A DNA stretch of 64,000 nt from Azonexus sp. (GTDB lineage Bacteria > Pseudomonadota > Gammaproteobacteria > Burkholderiales > Rhodocyclaceae). The DNA is taken from NCBI GenBank assembly GCA_030691385.1, contig JAUYEI010000018.1:62001-126000 (forward strand). Direction: 5' to 3'. Made by a program: the position numbers and the translations under genes. How positions within the stretch are numbered: position 1 is the first letter of the stretch; the number at the start of each line of letters is the position of its first letter. The notes beneath the pieces are model-generated. The model searched no databases. It was not told the DNA's origin and saw nothing but the letters and a program-made list of their open reading frames with translations. Below, one piece after another: positions 8,228-18,214 of this stretch.

Positions 8228-8797
8228 TTGACGCCCGCCCCTGCCTTGTCCGCCCCCCAAATTGCCACTCTGATCTGCCACCCGGCCACCACCGGGGCGA
8301 TAGCATGCGGCATCGAGGTCGGCGCCACGACTATGGACGATGGCGGACTGGTCCTCAGCTATCGCGTCACTTGCCCGCCCACCGACCTCCGCCTGCCGGC
8401 GTCGCAACCACCCGGCCCAGCCGACGGACTGTGGCAGCACACCTGCTGCGAAGCCTTCGTGGCCGAGGCCGGCACCGCCTATCGTGAATTCAACTTCTCG
8501 CCTTCCGGGCAGTGGGCGGCTTACCGCTTCACCGGCTACCGGGAACGCGATGCGGTCTCCCCCCCCGGCGCCGAGCCGCAACTGAGCTTCACGCCTCTGG
8601 CCGACGGCTTCGAATTGCGCGCCACGCTCCCCGCCGCCCTCCTGCCGCCCGGCAATGCACTCCAGCTTGGCCTCACCGCCGTCATCGAGGCCGCCGACGG
8701 CAACAAGAGCTACTGGGCACTGGCCCACTGCGCCGCCCAGCCCGATTTCCACGTCCGCCAGAGCTTTGCCCTGACCCTGAAGCGAAACACGCCATGA
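8228..8797 (+). CDS. DOMON-like domain protein, function unknown
   Basis: A 189-residue protein that looks like the DOMON-like beta-sandwich family: WQHTCCEAFVAEAGTAYREFNFSPSGQWAAYRFTGYRERD, then a second set of strands. No signal peptide is evident. The only in-frame start before the conserved region is TTG at 8228, without a good ribosome binding site, so the exact start is uncertain. It overlaps the downstream DUF1343 gene by ATGA, and such pairs recur in betaproteobacteria. It could bind a sugar or cofactor, but no ligand is evident. Confidence 0.8.
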   Translation: MTPAPALSAPQIATLICHPATTGAIACGIEVGATTMDDGGLVLSYRVTCPPTDLRLPASQPPGPADGLWQHTCCEAFVAEAGTAYREFNFSPSGQWAAYRFTGYRERDAVSPPGAEPQLSFTPLADGFELRATLPAALLPPGNALQLGLTAVIEAADGNKSYWALAHCAAQPDFHVRQSFALTLKRNTP

Positions 8798-10008
8798 CCC
8801 AGACCATCCAGTTCGGCATCGACCGCCTGATCGCCGACCCCGCCCTGCGCCGCCCGCTGGCTGGCCGGCGCATCGCCCTGCTCGCCCACCCGGCCTCGGT
8901 GACAGCCGACCTTACCCACTCGCTCGACGCCCTGGCCGCCCGGCCCGATCTGACACTCAGCGCCGCCTTCGGCCCGCAGCACGGCCTGCGCGGCGACAAG
9001 CAGGACAATATGGTCGAATCGCCCGACTTCCTCGACCCGCAACTCGGCATCCCGATTTTCAGCCTGTACGGCGAAGTGCGCCGGCCGACCGACGCGATGA
9101 TGGACACCTTCGACGTCCTGCTCGTCGACCTGCAGGATCTCGGCTGCCGCATCTACACCTTCATCACGACGCTGCGCTACGTCCTCGAAGCGGCGGCCAA
9201 ACATGGCAAGAGCGTCTGGGTGCTCGATCGCCCGAACCCGGCCGGCCGCCCCATCGAAGGCCTGACCCTGCGCGACGGCTGGGAAAGCTTCGTCGGTGCC
9301 GGCCCGATGCCCATGCGCCACGGCCTGACCATGGGCGAACTCGGCCACTGGTTCATCGCCACGCTCGGGCTCGACGTCGATTTTCAGGCAATCACCATGC
9401 GGGGCTGGCAGCCCGACGCCGCCCCCGGCTACGGCTGGCCCCTGGGCGAACGGACCTGGATCAACCCCAGCCCGAACGCCCCCAACCTGTGGATGGCCCG
9501 CGCCTACGCCGGCACGGTGATGCTCGAAGGCGCGACCTTGAGCGAAGGGCGCGGCACGACCCGCCCGCTCGAACTGTTCGGCGCCCCGGACATCGACGCC
9601 CGTGCCGTGCTGGCCGAAATGCAAGACTTCGCGCCGCACTGGCTGGCCGGCTGCAAACTGCGCGAATGCTGGTTCGAACCGACCTTCCACAAGCACGCCG
9701 GAAAGCTCAACCACGGCATCCAGATTCATTGCGAAGGGCCGTACTACGACCATGCCGCCTTTCAACCCTGGCGCATCCAGGCCCTCGCCTTCAAGGCCAT
9801 CCGCCGCCTCTGCCCGGACTACCCGCTGTGGCGCGACTTCGCCTACGAGTACGAACACGACCGCCTGGCCATCGACCTCATCAACGGCTCGCCGCTGCTG
9901 CGCGAATGGGTCGACGATCCGGCCACGCTGGCCGACGACCTCGACCGCCTGACCAGCCCCGACGAAGCGGCGTGGCAGGCGCTGAGCCGACCGTTTTTCC
10001 TGTATTGA
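8794..10008 (+). CDS. DUF1343 / NamZ-type exo-beta-N-acetylmuramidase family protein
   Basis: A 404-residue member of the DUF1343 family, in which NamZ of Bacillus subtilis was shown to release terminal N-acetylmuramic acid from peptidoglycan fragments. Conserved blocks are GRRIALLAHPASV, AAFGPQHGLRGDKQDNM, IPIFSLYGEVRRPT, VLLVDLQDLGCRIYTFITTL, LDRPNPAGRPIEG, GPMPMRHGLTMGELG, WINPSPNAPN and LSEGRGTTRPLELFGAPD. The N-terminus lacks a signal peptide, so it would act in the cytoplasm unless the start is misjudged. It is coupled to the DOMON-like gene by a 4-bp overlap. Confidence 0.9.
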   Translation: MTQTIQFGIDRLIADPALRRPLAGRRIALLAHPASVTADLTHSLDALAARPDLTLSAAFGPQHGLRGDKQDNMVESPDFLDPQLGIPIFSLYGEVRRPTDAMMDTFDVLLVDLQDLGCRIYTFITTLRYVLEAAAKHGKSVWVLDRPNPAGRPIEGLTLRDGWESFVGAGPMPMRHGLTMGELGHWFIATLGLDVDFQAITMRGWQPDAAPGYGWPLGERTWINPSPNAPNLWMARAYAGTVMLEGATLSEGRGTTRPLELFGAPDIDARAVLAEMQDFAPHWLAGCKLRECWFEPTFHKHAGKLNHGIQIHCEGPYYDHAAFQPWRIQALAFKAIRRLCPDYPLWRDFAYEYEHDRLAIDLINGSPLLREWVDDPATLADDLDRLTSPDEAAWQALSRPFFLY

Positions 10009-10087
10009 AAACAGGGCAGCCACGGCATCCCATCTGGAATAAAATAGACGCCAGAATCAGAATTCTCTAACATTTGGGCGCCATGCC

Positions 10088-13000
10088 ATGACACACCCAA
10101 ACGGAGTTCGCGTGCGCCATTTCAGCCCTGCCCTGATCCATCGCCGGCTCGCCAAGGTCATCGCGCTGCTCTGCCTGCTGCTCGGGCCTGCCGCGCTCAG
10201 CGCCGACGACCTCCGCGCAGCCGGCACGCCCGACGCGCAGGCCATTCCCACGGTCAACCCGAAAAAACCGGCGAAATTCGCCATCCTGGCCAGCCGCCCG
10301 AAAGCCGAGACCGAGACGCGCTGGCAACCGCTGATTGATTATCTCAACAAGACCAATCCAGAACGACAACTGGAACTCCTCACGTTGACCTACCCGGAGT
10401 TGGAATCCGCCATCCGCGAAAAGCGGGTCGATTTCGTCCTCACCCAACCCGGCCACTACATCATGCTGACCCAGCGCGACGGCCTGCTCTCGCCGCTTGC
10501 CACGCTGATCGAAATGCAGGGCGACAAGAAGGTCGCCTCGCTCGGCGGCGTCATCCTGACCCGCAGCGATGAGAAAAACATCCGCAACCTGGCCGACCTG
10601 GCCGGCAAACGCATCGCCACGAACAGCATGAGCTCGCTGGGCGGCTACCAGGCCCAGGCCTACGAGCTCATGCGGCACGGCATCAATCCGGCAACGGACG
10701 CCAGCGTCATCGAAACCGGTCAGCCGCAGGACAAGGCCATCCAGCACCTGCTCGACGGCCGGGCCGATGTGGCCTTCGTCCGTACCGGCCTGATCGAAGC
10801 CATGGCCAGGGAACAGAAGCTGGACATCAGCCGCCTGCGTGTCATCGATGCCCGGAGCGACGGTTTTCCCCTCGCCCACTCGACCCGCCTCTACCCGCAA
10901 TGGCCGCTGGCCGCGCTGCCGTGGGCCGACCAGGATTTCGCCCGCCAGCTCGCCGCCGCCATCCTGACCCTGCCGCACGGCGGCGATGTCGCCCGCGCTG
11001 CCGACATCGCTGGCTTCGGCATTCCCGGAGACTACCGCCCGGTCGAGGAACTCCTGCGCTATTTGCGCCTGCCACCCTTCGAAGCCGGACCGACCGTCAC
11101 CGGCGACGACATCGTCAAGCAGTATGGCGGGCTCATGGCCATCCTCGGCATCAGTGCCGCCGGCGGGCTCATGTTCTTCACGACCACGCTGTTCCGCTCC
11201 AATCGGCGCCTGAAAACAGAGCGCGCCCGGACGGCGCTGGCCATGTCCGAACTGTCGGCAACCGAAGCCCGCTTCCGCGCCATTTTCGAGAATGTCGACG
11301 CGCTGTCCATCCAGGGCTATCTGGAAGATGGCACGGTCGCCTACTGGAACCACGCCTCGCAGGCGCTGTACGGATATACCCCCCACGAAGCGATCGGAAA
11401 ATCGCTGCTCGAACTGATCATCCCGCCCGAACTGCAGGACGGCGTACGCAACGCGGTGCACTGGATGTTTGCCAACAAGACCGGCGTTCCGGCCGGGCGT
11501 CTGACCCTGCGCCACAAGGACGGCCATCCGGTCGAGGTGTATTCGAGCCACACCGTCGTCGACACGGCCGACCTCGGCCCGATGATGTTCTGCCTCGACG
11601 TCGACCTGCGGCAACTGGCCAGCGCCGAGCAGGCCCTGATGGAGAGCGAGTCCCGGCAACGCATGATCCTGGAAACGCTGGGCGAGGGCGTTTTCGGCAG
11701 CGATCTCAACGGCATCTGCACCTTCATCAACCCGGCCGGCCTGGCCCTGCTCGGATTCAGCGAACAGGAAGTGCTCGGGCACAACACCCATAGCCTCTTC
11801 CACCATCATCACGCGGATGGCTCGCCTTACCCGCAGTCGACATGTCCGCTCCGGCTGACGGCAAACGATGGCAGGACACGCCGGCTCGAAGATGTTTTCT
11901 GGCGCAAGAACGGGGAAATGTTCCCGGTTCGCCTGACCATCACGCCGACGCTGCGCGACGGCCAGATCAGCGGGACGGTCGTCTCCTTCTCCGACATCAG
12001 CGAAGCGCGGCAACACGCCCAGGAACTCGAACGACACCGTCACAACCTCGAAGCCGAAGTCCGCCAGCGCACCGGGCAGCTGGAGATTGCGCGCCAGGCA
12101 GCCGAGGCGGCCAGCCGCTCGAAGAGCGCCTTCCTGGCCAACATGAGCCACGAAATCCGGACGCCGCTCAACGCCGTTCTCGGCATGGTCCACCTGCTGC
12201 GACGCGACACCCCGACGCCAACCCAGGTCGACCGGCTCGACAAGATCGACTCAGCCTCGCAGCATCTGCTCGCCGTCATCAACGACGTGCTCGACATTTC
12301 CAAGATCGAGGCCGGCAAGCTGCAGCTCGACGACACCAAGGTCGACATCAACAGCATCCTCAAGCGCGTCATTTCGGTTCTCGGTGAGCGCGCCCGCGAA
12401 AAGGGGCTGCTCCTGCAAACCGAGTCCGACGATTTCAGGCGGATGCTGATCGGCGACCCGACGCGCATCACGCAATGCCTGATCAACTACACGGCCAATG
12501 CCATCAAGTTCACCGAACGGGGCAGCATCACCGTCAGGGCACGCCGCGTCTCCGACACGGCCGGCGAAACCCTGCTGCGTTTCGAAGTCGAAGACACCGG
12601 GATCGGCATCGCCGAGGAGTCCATCCCCCGCCTGTTCGGCATTTTCGAGCAGGCCGACGCCTCGACCACCCGCAAATTTGGCGGCACCGGCCTCGGCCTG
12701 GCCATCACCCGCCGCCTCGCCCAGCTCATGGGCGGCGACGTCGGCGTCAACAGCCGGCCGGGCAAAGGAACCTGCTTCTGGTTCACCGCCCGCCTCAAAC
12801 CCCGGGCCGAGGAGCTCGATCCCATCACCTCGACCTTCGCCGGCATGCTCCTGCCGGCCATCCAGGAAACCCTGGCCGGCCGCCATGTGCTGATCGTCGA
12901 GGACGAGCCGATCAACCGCGAGATCGCCCTCGAACTGCTCAAGGAATTCGGCACCACGGCCGACACGGCAGAAAACGGCCGCGAGGCGCTCGAGCGCCTG

Positions 13001-13243
13001 AAAGCTCACAGCTACGATCTGATCCTCATGGACATGCAGATGCCGGAAATGGACGGCCTCGAAGCCACCCGGCGGATTCGCGCCCAGTCCCAACACGCGT
13101 TGTTGCCGATCATCGCGATGACCGCCAACGCCTTTGCCGAAGATCGCAAACGCTGCATCGAGGCGGGCATGAACGATTTCATCGTCAAGCCCGTCGAGCC
13201 GGATGACCTCAAGATGCTGCTACTGCATTACCTGGCGACCTGA
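10088..13243 (+). CDS. Hybrid histidine kinase with periplasmic PhnD-like sensor, two PAS, HisKA, HATPase and REC
   Basis: Inner-membrane hybrid kinase of 1051 residues. An N-terminal hydrophobic segment (about 21-38) leads to a periplasmic PhnD/SsuA-like substrate-binding domain (about 60-330; [48 protein letters not shown]). A second membrane span follows (about 350-370). Then come PAS ([24 protein letters not shown]), a second PAS ([21 protein letters not shown]), HisKA with His about 688 ([13 protein letters not shown]), HATPase_c, and REC with Asp about 982 ([13 protein letters not shown]). The layout resembles TtrS-type kinases with a tethered binding protein. It is monocistronic; no cognate DNA-binding regulator is adjacent. 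The ligand is unknown. Confidence 0.93.
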   Translation: MTHPNGVRVRHFSPALIHRRLAKVIALLCLLLGPAALSADDLRAAGTPDAQAIPTVNPKKPAKFAILASRPKAETETRWQPLIDYLNKTNPERQLELLTLTYPELESAIREKRVDFVLTQPGHYIMLTQRDGLLSPLATLIEMQGDKKVASLGGVILTRSDEKNIRNLADLAGKRIATNSMSSLGGYQAQAYELMRHGINPATDASVIETGQPQDKAIQHLLDGRADVAFVRTGLIEAMAREQKLDISRLRVIDARSDGFPLAHSTRLYPQWPLAALPWADQDFARQLAAAILTLPHGGDVARAADIAGFGIPGDYRPVEELLRYLRLPPFEAGPTVTGDDIVKQYGGLMAILGISAAGGLMFFTTTLFRSNRRLKTERARTALAMSELSATEARFRAIFENVDALSIQGYLEDGTVAYWNHASQALYGYTPHEAIGKSLLELIIPPELQDGVRNAVHWMFANKTGVPAGRLTLRHKDGHPVEVYSSHTVVDTADLGPMMFCLDVDLRQLASAEQALMESESRQRMILETLGEGVFGSDLNGICTFINPAGLALLGFSEQEVLGHNTHSLFHHHHADGSPYPQSTCPLRLTANDGRTRRLEDVFWRKNGEMFPVRLTITPTLRDGQISGTVVSFSDISEARQHAQELERHRHNLEAEVRQRTGQLEIARQAAEAASRSKSAFLANMSHEIRTPLNAVLGMVHLLRRDTPTPTQVDRLDKIDSASQHLLAVINDVLDISKIEAGKLQLDDTKVDINSILKRVISVLGERAREKGLLLQTESDDFRRMLIGDPTRITQCLINYTANAIKFTERGSITVRARRVSDTAGETLLRFEVEDTGIGIAEESIPRLFGIFEQADASTTRKFGGTGLGLAITRRLAQLMGGDVGVNSRPGKGTCFWFTARLKPRAEELDPITSTFAGMLLPAIQETLAGRHVLIVEDEPINREIALELLKEFGTTADTAENGREALERLKAHSYDLILMDMQMPEMDGLEATRRIRAQSQHALLPIIAMTANAFAEDRKRCIEAGMNDFIVKPVEPDDLKMLLLHYLAT
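10250..10284 (+). repeat. 35-bp dispersed motif, copy K (moderate)
   Basis: Core ACGGTCAACCCG (one change), AAAAAA, CCGGC, GAAATTCGCCAT. It lies in the hybrid kinase gene on the coding strand, read T-V-N-P-K-K. Confidence 0.5.
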
Positions 13244-13727
13244 GTCGCCGCAAAAGACGCTCCGCCGCCAGGAGGCCACGATACTGCGCTTCCTCGAAGA
13301 GCGAAAACCCCGACAGATCGGCGTGCGCCAGCGTAATGCGCGGGTTTTCAAATTGGGCCATTTTTTCCCGTTCACCGTGGAAGAGGCTGCCCGGCACCGG
13401 GCGGCGCAGGGCGTTTCCATGAGTGGCCGGGGCTGTCGTAGAACACGCTGTCCCACGCCGGCGGCGCACCGTGTCGCTCTTCGGGCAGACCGGACAGATG
13501 CAGACGGCGCGTTGCGGCAGCAGGCCCTCGTCCCACAGGCCGTTGCGACAAACCCGCTTCTGCGGCGTCGCGCACAAATAACGCTCGTTGTAGGTCGCCC
13601 TGCAACACGCCGAGTTCGGCCAGCAGCTCACGCACCTGCACAGCATCCTGGCCCGGCAAGGGGGGTTTCCGGCCGGGGCGCAAGCGGCGAGGGCAGCCGC
13701 CCCACCGTACACAGGAATTCCCGTCGG
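13244..13727. other. Gap of 484 bp with no recognisable intact gene; probable decayed coding DNA
   Basis: No frame here looks like a complete protein. On the minus strand, fragments in different frames have plausible amino-acid composition (VRELLAELGVLQGDLQRALFVRD in one, [37 protein letters not shown] in another). This could mean a frameshifted remnant downstream of ftsX. I cannot name the family. Motif copy C lies in the middle. The plus-strand 186-residue ORF reads as GC-rich shadow. Confidence 0.4.
13344..13378 (-). repeat. 35-bp dispersed motif, copy C (strong)
   Basis: Minus strand: core ACGGTGAACGGG (two changes), AAAAAA, TGGCC, CAATTTGAAAAC. It lies within the non-coding or decayed stretch after ftsX. 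Confidence 0.75.
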
Positions 13728-14627
13728 CTAGTCAAGCTTCCGCAGCGACAGGCTGACCGATAGCTGGGCGCCAAGCCAGCCGAGGAAGGCACCGAGCGTC
13801 GCCAGTCCCAGCGTTTCAACGATCCCCGGCGGGCGCAGGCTGAAGTTGCCACCGTAGAGCGCCGCCAGTTCGCCAACCGGCCCGCCCAGCAGACGCAGCG
13901 CAGCCAGCACGAGCGCAGCAGCGAGCAGGCCGCCAAGCGCGCCCTGCAAGGCGCCGAAATAGTAAAAAGGCCGGCGAATGAAGCCATCCGTCGCGCCAAT
14001 CATGCGCGCCACTTCGATCTCGGCCGATTGGGCCATGACCTGCAGGCGGATGGTATTGAAGGTCACGGCGACCAGCCCGGCGCCAAACAGCCCGGCCAGC
14101 ATCCACAACGCCAGCTTGCCAAGGCGCAGGAAGGCGTCGAAACGCTTGATCCAGGCCGAATCGAGCTGGACATGGGCAACCTTCGGCCAGCCGGCGATTT
14201 CCTTGCGCAGGATTTCCAGCGCTTCCGGCTCGATATTGGCCGGTTCGATGATGAAGGCGTCGGGCAGCGGGTTGCGTGGCAGGCTGGCAACGATCTCCGC
14301 CATGCCTTCGCTGCTCTGCATGCGCTTCAACGCCTCCTCCTTCGGCACGAATTTCCATTTGCCGTTGGCGGCCTGACGCAAGCGACTTTCGATCTCGCCA
14401 AGGTCCTTCTTGCTCGCCTCAAGGCTCATGAACAGGCTGATCTGCTGTACCCCCGAAGCATTGCGGCCGAGGTCGCGCAGGTTGTCGAGGGCGACGTAAC
14501 CGAAGGCCGGGAGGGTCAGCGCAATGCCGATGACGATCACCGACAGCAGCGTATTGAGCGGCGTCGCCCACAGGCGGCGGAAGGCCGCGGACAGTGCGGC
14601 ACGGTGATGGATGAACCAGGCGTTCAT
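13728..14627 (-). CDS. ftsX: Cell division protein FtsX
   Basis: Membrane partner of FtsE in the ABC-type complex that regulates septal peptidoglycan hydrolysis through EnvC/amidases. The protein has 299 residues: an N-terminal span (LNTLLSVIVIGIALTLPAFGYVAL), a periplasmic loop (about 50-160), then three C-terminal spans. RLQVMAQSAEIEVARMIGATDGFIRRPFYYFGALQG is the FtsX signature region. The start overlaps the ftsE stop by 4 bp, the usual coupling. The expected rpoH gene is not found downstream; the unrecognised 13244-13727 stretch is there instead. Confidence 0.97.
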   Translation of the reverse strand: MNAWFIHHRAALSAAFRRLWATPLNTLLSVIVIGIALTLPAFGYVALDNLRDLGRNASGVQQISLFMSLEASKKDLGEIESRLRQAANGKWKFVPKEEALKRMQSSEGMAEIVASLPRNPLPDAFIIEPANIEPEALEILRKEIAGWPKVAHVQLDSAWIKRFDAFLRLGKLALWMLAGLFGAGLVAVTFNTIRLQVMAQSAEIEVARMIGATDGFIRRPFYYFGALQGALGGLLAAALVLAALRLLGGPVGELAALYGGNFSLRPPGIVETLGLATLGAFLGWLGAQLSVSLSLRKLD

Positions 14628-15277
14628 GCGACCACCTTCCCGTGAGCCAGACGCAGGACGTTCGGGTGGCAGCGGGCTATCCAGCTCTGGTCGTGCGTGG
14701 CGACGACGACCGTGACGCCGACGCGGTGAAAATCGGCAAGGATGTCAAGGATGGCCATGCCCGATTCGCTATCGAGATTGCCGGTCGGCTCGTCGGCGAT
14801 CAGGATGGTCGGCCGGTTGACGACGGCGCGGGCGATGGCCAGCCTTTGCTGTTCACCACCGGAGAGCGCGATGGGATTGGCCTTTTCGCGGGCCAACAGG
14901 CCAACCTTGTCGAGCGCCGCCTGGGCCCGGCGAATCGCCTCGCGGCGCGGCAGACCGGCGATTTGCAGGGGTAGCAGCACATTCTCCAGCGCGTTGCGAT
15001 CGAACAGCAGCTTCTGACCCTGAAAGACCAGGCCAAAATGCCGGCGCACATGCGGAATGGCGCTACGCCCGAGGGCCGAGAGGTTCTGGCCATTGACCAC
15101 GAGGCTGCCGGAAGTCGGCCGCTCGATGGTCGAGATCAGCTTGACCAGCGTCGTCTTGCCAGCGCCGGAATGGCCGGTGATGAGCACCATCTGCCCGGCT
15201 TCAATCGAAAAACTCGTATCCTTGACGGCCTCGAAGCCGCCCGGGTAGCGCTTGGTCAGATTGCTGGCAAGAATCAT
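14624..15277 (-). CDS. ftsE: Cell division ATP-binding protein FtsE
   Basis: ABC-family ATPase that partners FtsX. The 217 residues contain Walker [13 protein letters not shown]-loop LVFQGQKLL, signature [16 protein letters not shown], Walker [15 protein letters not shown] and the H-loop ATHDQ. I chose the ATG at 15277 ([14 protein letters not shown]). No Shine-Dalgarno sequence lies before it, because tandem TAGTCGG-type repeats occupy the leader. The ORF track's 22-codon upstream extension is just a translation of those repeats. Gene order ftsY-ftsE-ftsX is conserved. Confidence 0.97.
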   Translation of the reverse strand: MILASNLTKRYPGGFEAVKDTSFSIEAGQMVLITGHSGAGKTTLVKLISTIERPTSGSLVVNGQNLSALGRSAIPHVRRHFGLVFQGQKLLFDRNALENVLLPLQIAGLPRREAIRRAQAALDKVGLLAREKANPIALSGGEQQRLAIARAVVNRPTILIADEPTGNLDSESGMAILDILADFHRVGVTVVVATHDQSWIARCHPNVLRLAHGKVVA

Positions 15278-15278
15278 G

Positions 15279-15350
15279 TGTCGGTAGTCGGTAGTTTTTA
15301 GTCGGTAGTCGGTAGCGAGAAGGTTTTGGCTAGCGACTAGCAACTAACCA
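15279..15350. repeat. Tandem TAGTCGG/TAGTCGC-type repeats between ftsE and ftsY
   Basis: Direct repeats of GTCGGTAGTCGGTAG occur twice, separated by TTTTTA. After AAGGTTTTGGC they are followed by CTAGCGACTAGCAACTAACCACTA, a rough inverted counterpart. It fills nearly the whole ftsY-ftsE gap and removes any ribosome binding site for ftsE. A related array lies between prs and rplY. Confidence 0.75.
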
Positions 15351-16322
15351 CTACTCAAACATCGCATCCACGAAATCGCGCGCCGAGAACGGGCGCAGGT
15401 CATCGATCTGCTCGCCGACGCCAATGAAACGGATCGGCTTCGGGCATTGCCGGGCAATTGCCGTGACGACGCCACCCTTGGCCGTGCCGTCGAGCTTGGT
15501 CAGGACCAGGCCGGTAACGTTGATCGCCTTGTCGAAGGCCTTGACCTGCTGCAGCGCGTTCTGGCCGATGTTGGCGTCGAGCACGAGCAGCGTTTCGTGC
15601 GGGCCTTCCGGGTCGATCTTCTGGATGACGCGACGAACCTTGGCGATTTCTTCCATGAGGTGCAGTTGCGTGGGCAGACGGCCGGCCGTATCGGCCAGCA
15701 CGATGTCGATGCCACGTGCCTTGGCGGCCGAAATGGCGTCGAAAACGACGGCTGCGGGGTCGCCCTTGTCCTGCGCGATGACCGTCACGTTGTTGCGTTC
15801 GCCCCAGGTTTCGAGCTGTTCGCGTGCTGCCGCGCGGAAGGTGTCGCCGGCAGCGAGCAGGACGCTCTTGCCCTGGCTCTGGAAATACTTGGCCAGCTTG
15901 CCGATCGAAGTCGTCTTGCCGGCACCGTTGACGCCGGCGATCATGATCACGAAGGGCTTGTGCGTCGAGACGTCGAGCGGCTTCTCAAGCGGCTGCAAGG
16001 TTTCGAGCAGGGCATCGTGCAGCGCCTTCTGGATCGCCTCAGGGGTATCGAGCTTGTCGCGCTTGGCGGCCCTCTTCAACTCATCGAGCAGGTGGGTTGT
16101 CGCCTCGACACCGCAATCGCTGCTCAGCAACAGGGTTTCGAGCTCTTCGAGCAGTTCGTCGTCGACCTTGCCACGCGAGAAAATGGTTTTGAGCTTGCCG
16201 CCCCACTGGGCGCGGGTCTTGGCCAGACCTTTGAACAGGCGCTCGCGCCACGAAAGGGGTGCGGCTTCGGCCGGGACGTCGGCTTTCTTCTCGGTGCCGG
16301 ATTTTTTCAGGAAACTGAACAT
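15351..16322 (-). CDS. ftsY: Signal recognition particle receptor FtsY
   Basis: SRP-type GTPase that receives ribosome-nascent-chain complexes at the inner membrane. The protein has 323 residues with a short charged N-terminal region, so the long acidic A-domain of E. coli FtsY is much reduced here. The N domain is followed by the G domain: GVNGAGKTTSIGKLA, AAGDTFRAAAREQLE, DTAGRLPTQLHLMEE, TKLDGTAKGG and IRFIGVGEQIDDLRPFSARDFVDAMFE. It begins at 16322 and is divergent from the M16 peptidase gene. ftsE and ftsX follow downstream. Confidence 0.97.
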   Translation of the reverse strand: MFSFLKKSGTEKKADVPAEAAPLSWRERLFKGLAKTRAQWGGKLKTIFSRGKVDDELLEELETLLLSSDCGVEATTHLLDELKRAAKRDKLDTPEAIQKALHDALLETLQPLEKPLDVSTHKPFVIMIAGVNGAGKTTSIGKLAKYFQSQGKSVLLAAGDTFRAAAREQLETWGERNNVTVIAQDKGDPAAVVFDAISAAKARGIDIVLADTAGRLPTQLHLMEEIAKVRRVIQKIDPEGPHETLLVLDANIGQNALQQVKAFDKAINVTGLVLTKLDGTAKGGVVTAIARQCPKPIRFIGVGEQIDDLRPFSARDFVDAMFE

Positions 16323-16439
16323 GGGAATGGTGGTCTCAAGCCTTGCTGACAGGCAGGCGGCAAGCCGTTAAGATGCCGTCCGGATCGATGCAAAATCAAC
16401 CGCGAATTCTAGCAGAAAGCCCCGCCAAAGCCCCTCGCC

Positions 16440-17798
16440 ATGCACCTCAAATACCTGCTCTCCGTTTTGCTTGCTGCCGGGCTGTCGACCGCAGCATTCG
16501 CCAACCCCTTTGAAACCACGCTCAAGAACGGCCTGCGCGTCATCGTCAAGGAAGACCACCGGGCGCCGACCGCGGTCCAGATGGTCTGGTACCGCATCGG
16601 CAGCATGGACGAGGTCGACGGCGCCTCCGGCGTTGCCCATGTCCTTGAGCACATGATGTTCAAGGGCACCCCCAATGTCGGCGCCGGCGAATTCAACAAG
16701 CGCGTCGCCGCCGCCGGCGGGCGCGACAATGCCTTCACGAGCCGCGACTACACAGCCTATTTCCAGCAGGTGCCGAAGGAAAAGCTGCCCGAAATGATGC
16801 AGCTCGAAGCCGACCGCATGCGCCACCTCAACGTGGACGCCAAGGAATTCGAACAGGAAATCAAGGTCGTCATGGAAGAGCGCCGCATGCGCACCGACGA
16901 CAACCCGCAATCCAAGCTCTTCGAACAAATGAACGCCGTCGCCTTTCAGGCCCACCCCTACCGCCGGCCGATCATCGGCTGGATGAACGACCTCGAGACG
17001 ATGACGGCGGCCGATGCCAAGGCCTGGTACGACACCTGGTACGTGCCGAACAACGCCTACGTCATCATCACCGGCGACGTCGATCACAAGGAAGTCTTCG
17101 CCCTGGCCGAGAAATACTATGCACCGCTCGAAGGCCGCGCCCTGCCGGTTCGCCGGCAACAGGTCGAGCCGGCCCAGGAGGGTACGCGCAAGGTCACCGT
17201 CAAGGCGCCGGCCGAACTGCCGGTGCTGATCATGGGCTACAAGGCGCCGATCCTGCGCGACATCGACAAGGATAGCGATCCTTACGCGCTGGAAATGCTT
17301 GCTTCGATTCTCGACGGCCATGATGCCGCCCGCTTCAACAAGAAGCTGGTCCGCGAGGACAAGGTTGCCCTGTCGGCCGGCATCGATTACGACGCCACGG
17401 CACGCGGCCCCGGCATGCTTTACCTGCATGGCACGCCGTCGGAAGGCAAGACCGTCGGCGATCTCGAAGCTGCCCTGCGTGCCGAAATCGCCCGCGTCCA
17501 GAAAGACGGCGTGAGCGAACAGGAACTCAAGCGGGCCAAGGCGCAGTTGATTGCCGGCCAGGTCTACAAGCTCGACTCGATGTTCGGCCAGGCCATGGAA
17601 ATCGGCCAGATCGAATCTGTCGGCCTGCCCTACCGGAAGCTCGACCGCATGCTCGACAAGCTGCAGAAGGTGAGCGCCGCCGACATTCAGGCCGTGGCCA
17701 AAAAGTATTTCAACGACGACGCGCTGACCATCGGCGTCCTCGACCCGCAACCGCTCGACGGCAAGGCGCGCCGTCCGGCCGTTGCCACTCGCCACTGA
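16440..17798 (+). CDS. M16-family zinc metallopeptidase, catalytic subunit
   Basis: Periplasmic insulinase-like protease of 452 residues. A cleavable signal peptide (MHLKYLLSVLLAAGLSTAAFA) precedes the peptidase. The inverted zinc motif HVLEH is at residues 67-71 (VAHVLEHMMFKGT), with the downstream Glu in EIKVVMEERRMRTDD. It pairs with the second M16 protein two genes down, which lacks the zinc motif; such heterodimers need both halves. The substrate is unknown. The ATG at 16440 is divergent from ftsY. Confidence 0.94.
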   Translation: MHLKYLLSVLLAAGLSTAAFANPFETTLKNGLRVIVKEDHRAPTAVQMVWYRIGSMDEVDGASGVAHVLEHMMFKGTPNVGAGEFNKRVAAAGGRDNAFTSRDYTAYFQQVPKEKLPEMMQLEADRMRHLNVDAKEFEQEIKVVMEERRMRTDDNPQSKLFEQMNAVAFQAHPYRRPIIGWMNDLETMTAADAKAWYDTWYVPNNAYVIITGDVDHKEVFALAEKYYAPLEGRALPVRRQQVEPAQEGTRKVTVKAPAELPVLIMGYKAPILRDIDKDSDPYALEMLASILDGHDAARFNKKLVREDKVALSAGIDYDATARGPGMLYLHGTPSEGKTVGDLEAALRAEIARVQKDGVSEQELKRAKAQLIAGQVYKLDSMFGQAMEIGQIESVGLPYRKLDRMLDKLQKVSAADIQAVAKKYFNDDALTIGVLDPQPLDGKARRPAVATRH

Positions 17799-17809
17799 AC
17801 CGGGACATC

Positions 17810-18214
17810 ATGGCTTTACCGTGGATGACCATCCTGAGCAATGTGCCGTGGAGCGACGTACTCGGCAAGGCGCCGATCATCGCCGATGGTGCGAAAAAAC
17901 TGTGGAAGGGCATGGGCCGCAAGAATAGCGATGGGTCCGTCGTCGATGCTGACCCCGTTGTGGCCCCTGATGCCGATTTCGCGACGCGACTGACTTCCCT
18001 GGAAACCGTTCAGCGCAAATTACGTACCCAGATACTGGCCTCCGGCGAATTGATTCAGGCGCTGAGCGAACAGAACGCCCGGTTGGTCGTCCAGATTGAT
18101 GCCAACCGCCGTCTCGTTCGCTACCTTGTCTGGGGCCTTGCCGTGACGGCGATAATCGCCGGCCTCGCCCTGCTACTCGCCTGGCAACCGAAATTATTGG
18201 AGTTTTTGGCATGA
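17810..18214 (+). CDS. Small tail-anchored membrane protein, unknown function
   Basis: A 134-residue protein I do not recognise. Residues about 60-100 are predicted alpha-helical or coiled-coil (LTSLETVQRKLRTQILASGELIQALSEQNARLVVQIDANRRLV), followed by one C-terminal membrane span (VWGLAVTAIIAGLALLLAW) and a short tail. It sits between the two M16 peptidase genes, 11 bp after the first, and overlaps the second by ATGA, so the three are probably co-translated. It could be a scaffold or unrelated passenger. Confidence 0.85.
   Translation: MALPWMTILSNVPWSDVLGKAPIIADGAKKLWKGMGRKNSDGSVVDADPVVAPDADFATRLTSLETVQRKLRTQILASGELIQALSEQNARLVVQIDANRRLVRYLVWGLAVTAIIAGLALLLAWQPKLLEFLA

Noticed and set aside
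10067-12193. 708-residue minus-strand ORF opposite the hybrid kinase
   Set aside because: Antisense shadow of a GC-rich gene; no domain, and the plus strand encodes clear PhnD/PAS/HisKA motifs.
16290-16325. Motif-like CGGTGCCGG with a T-tract in the ftsY 5' end
   Set aside because: The core has too many changes and there is no GGCC centre; likely codon coincidence.
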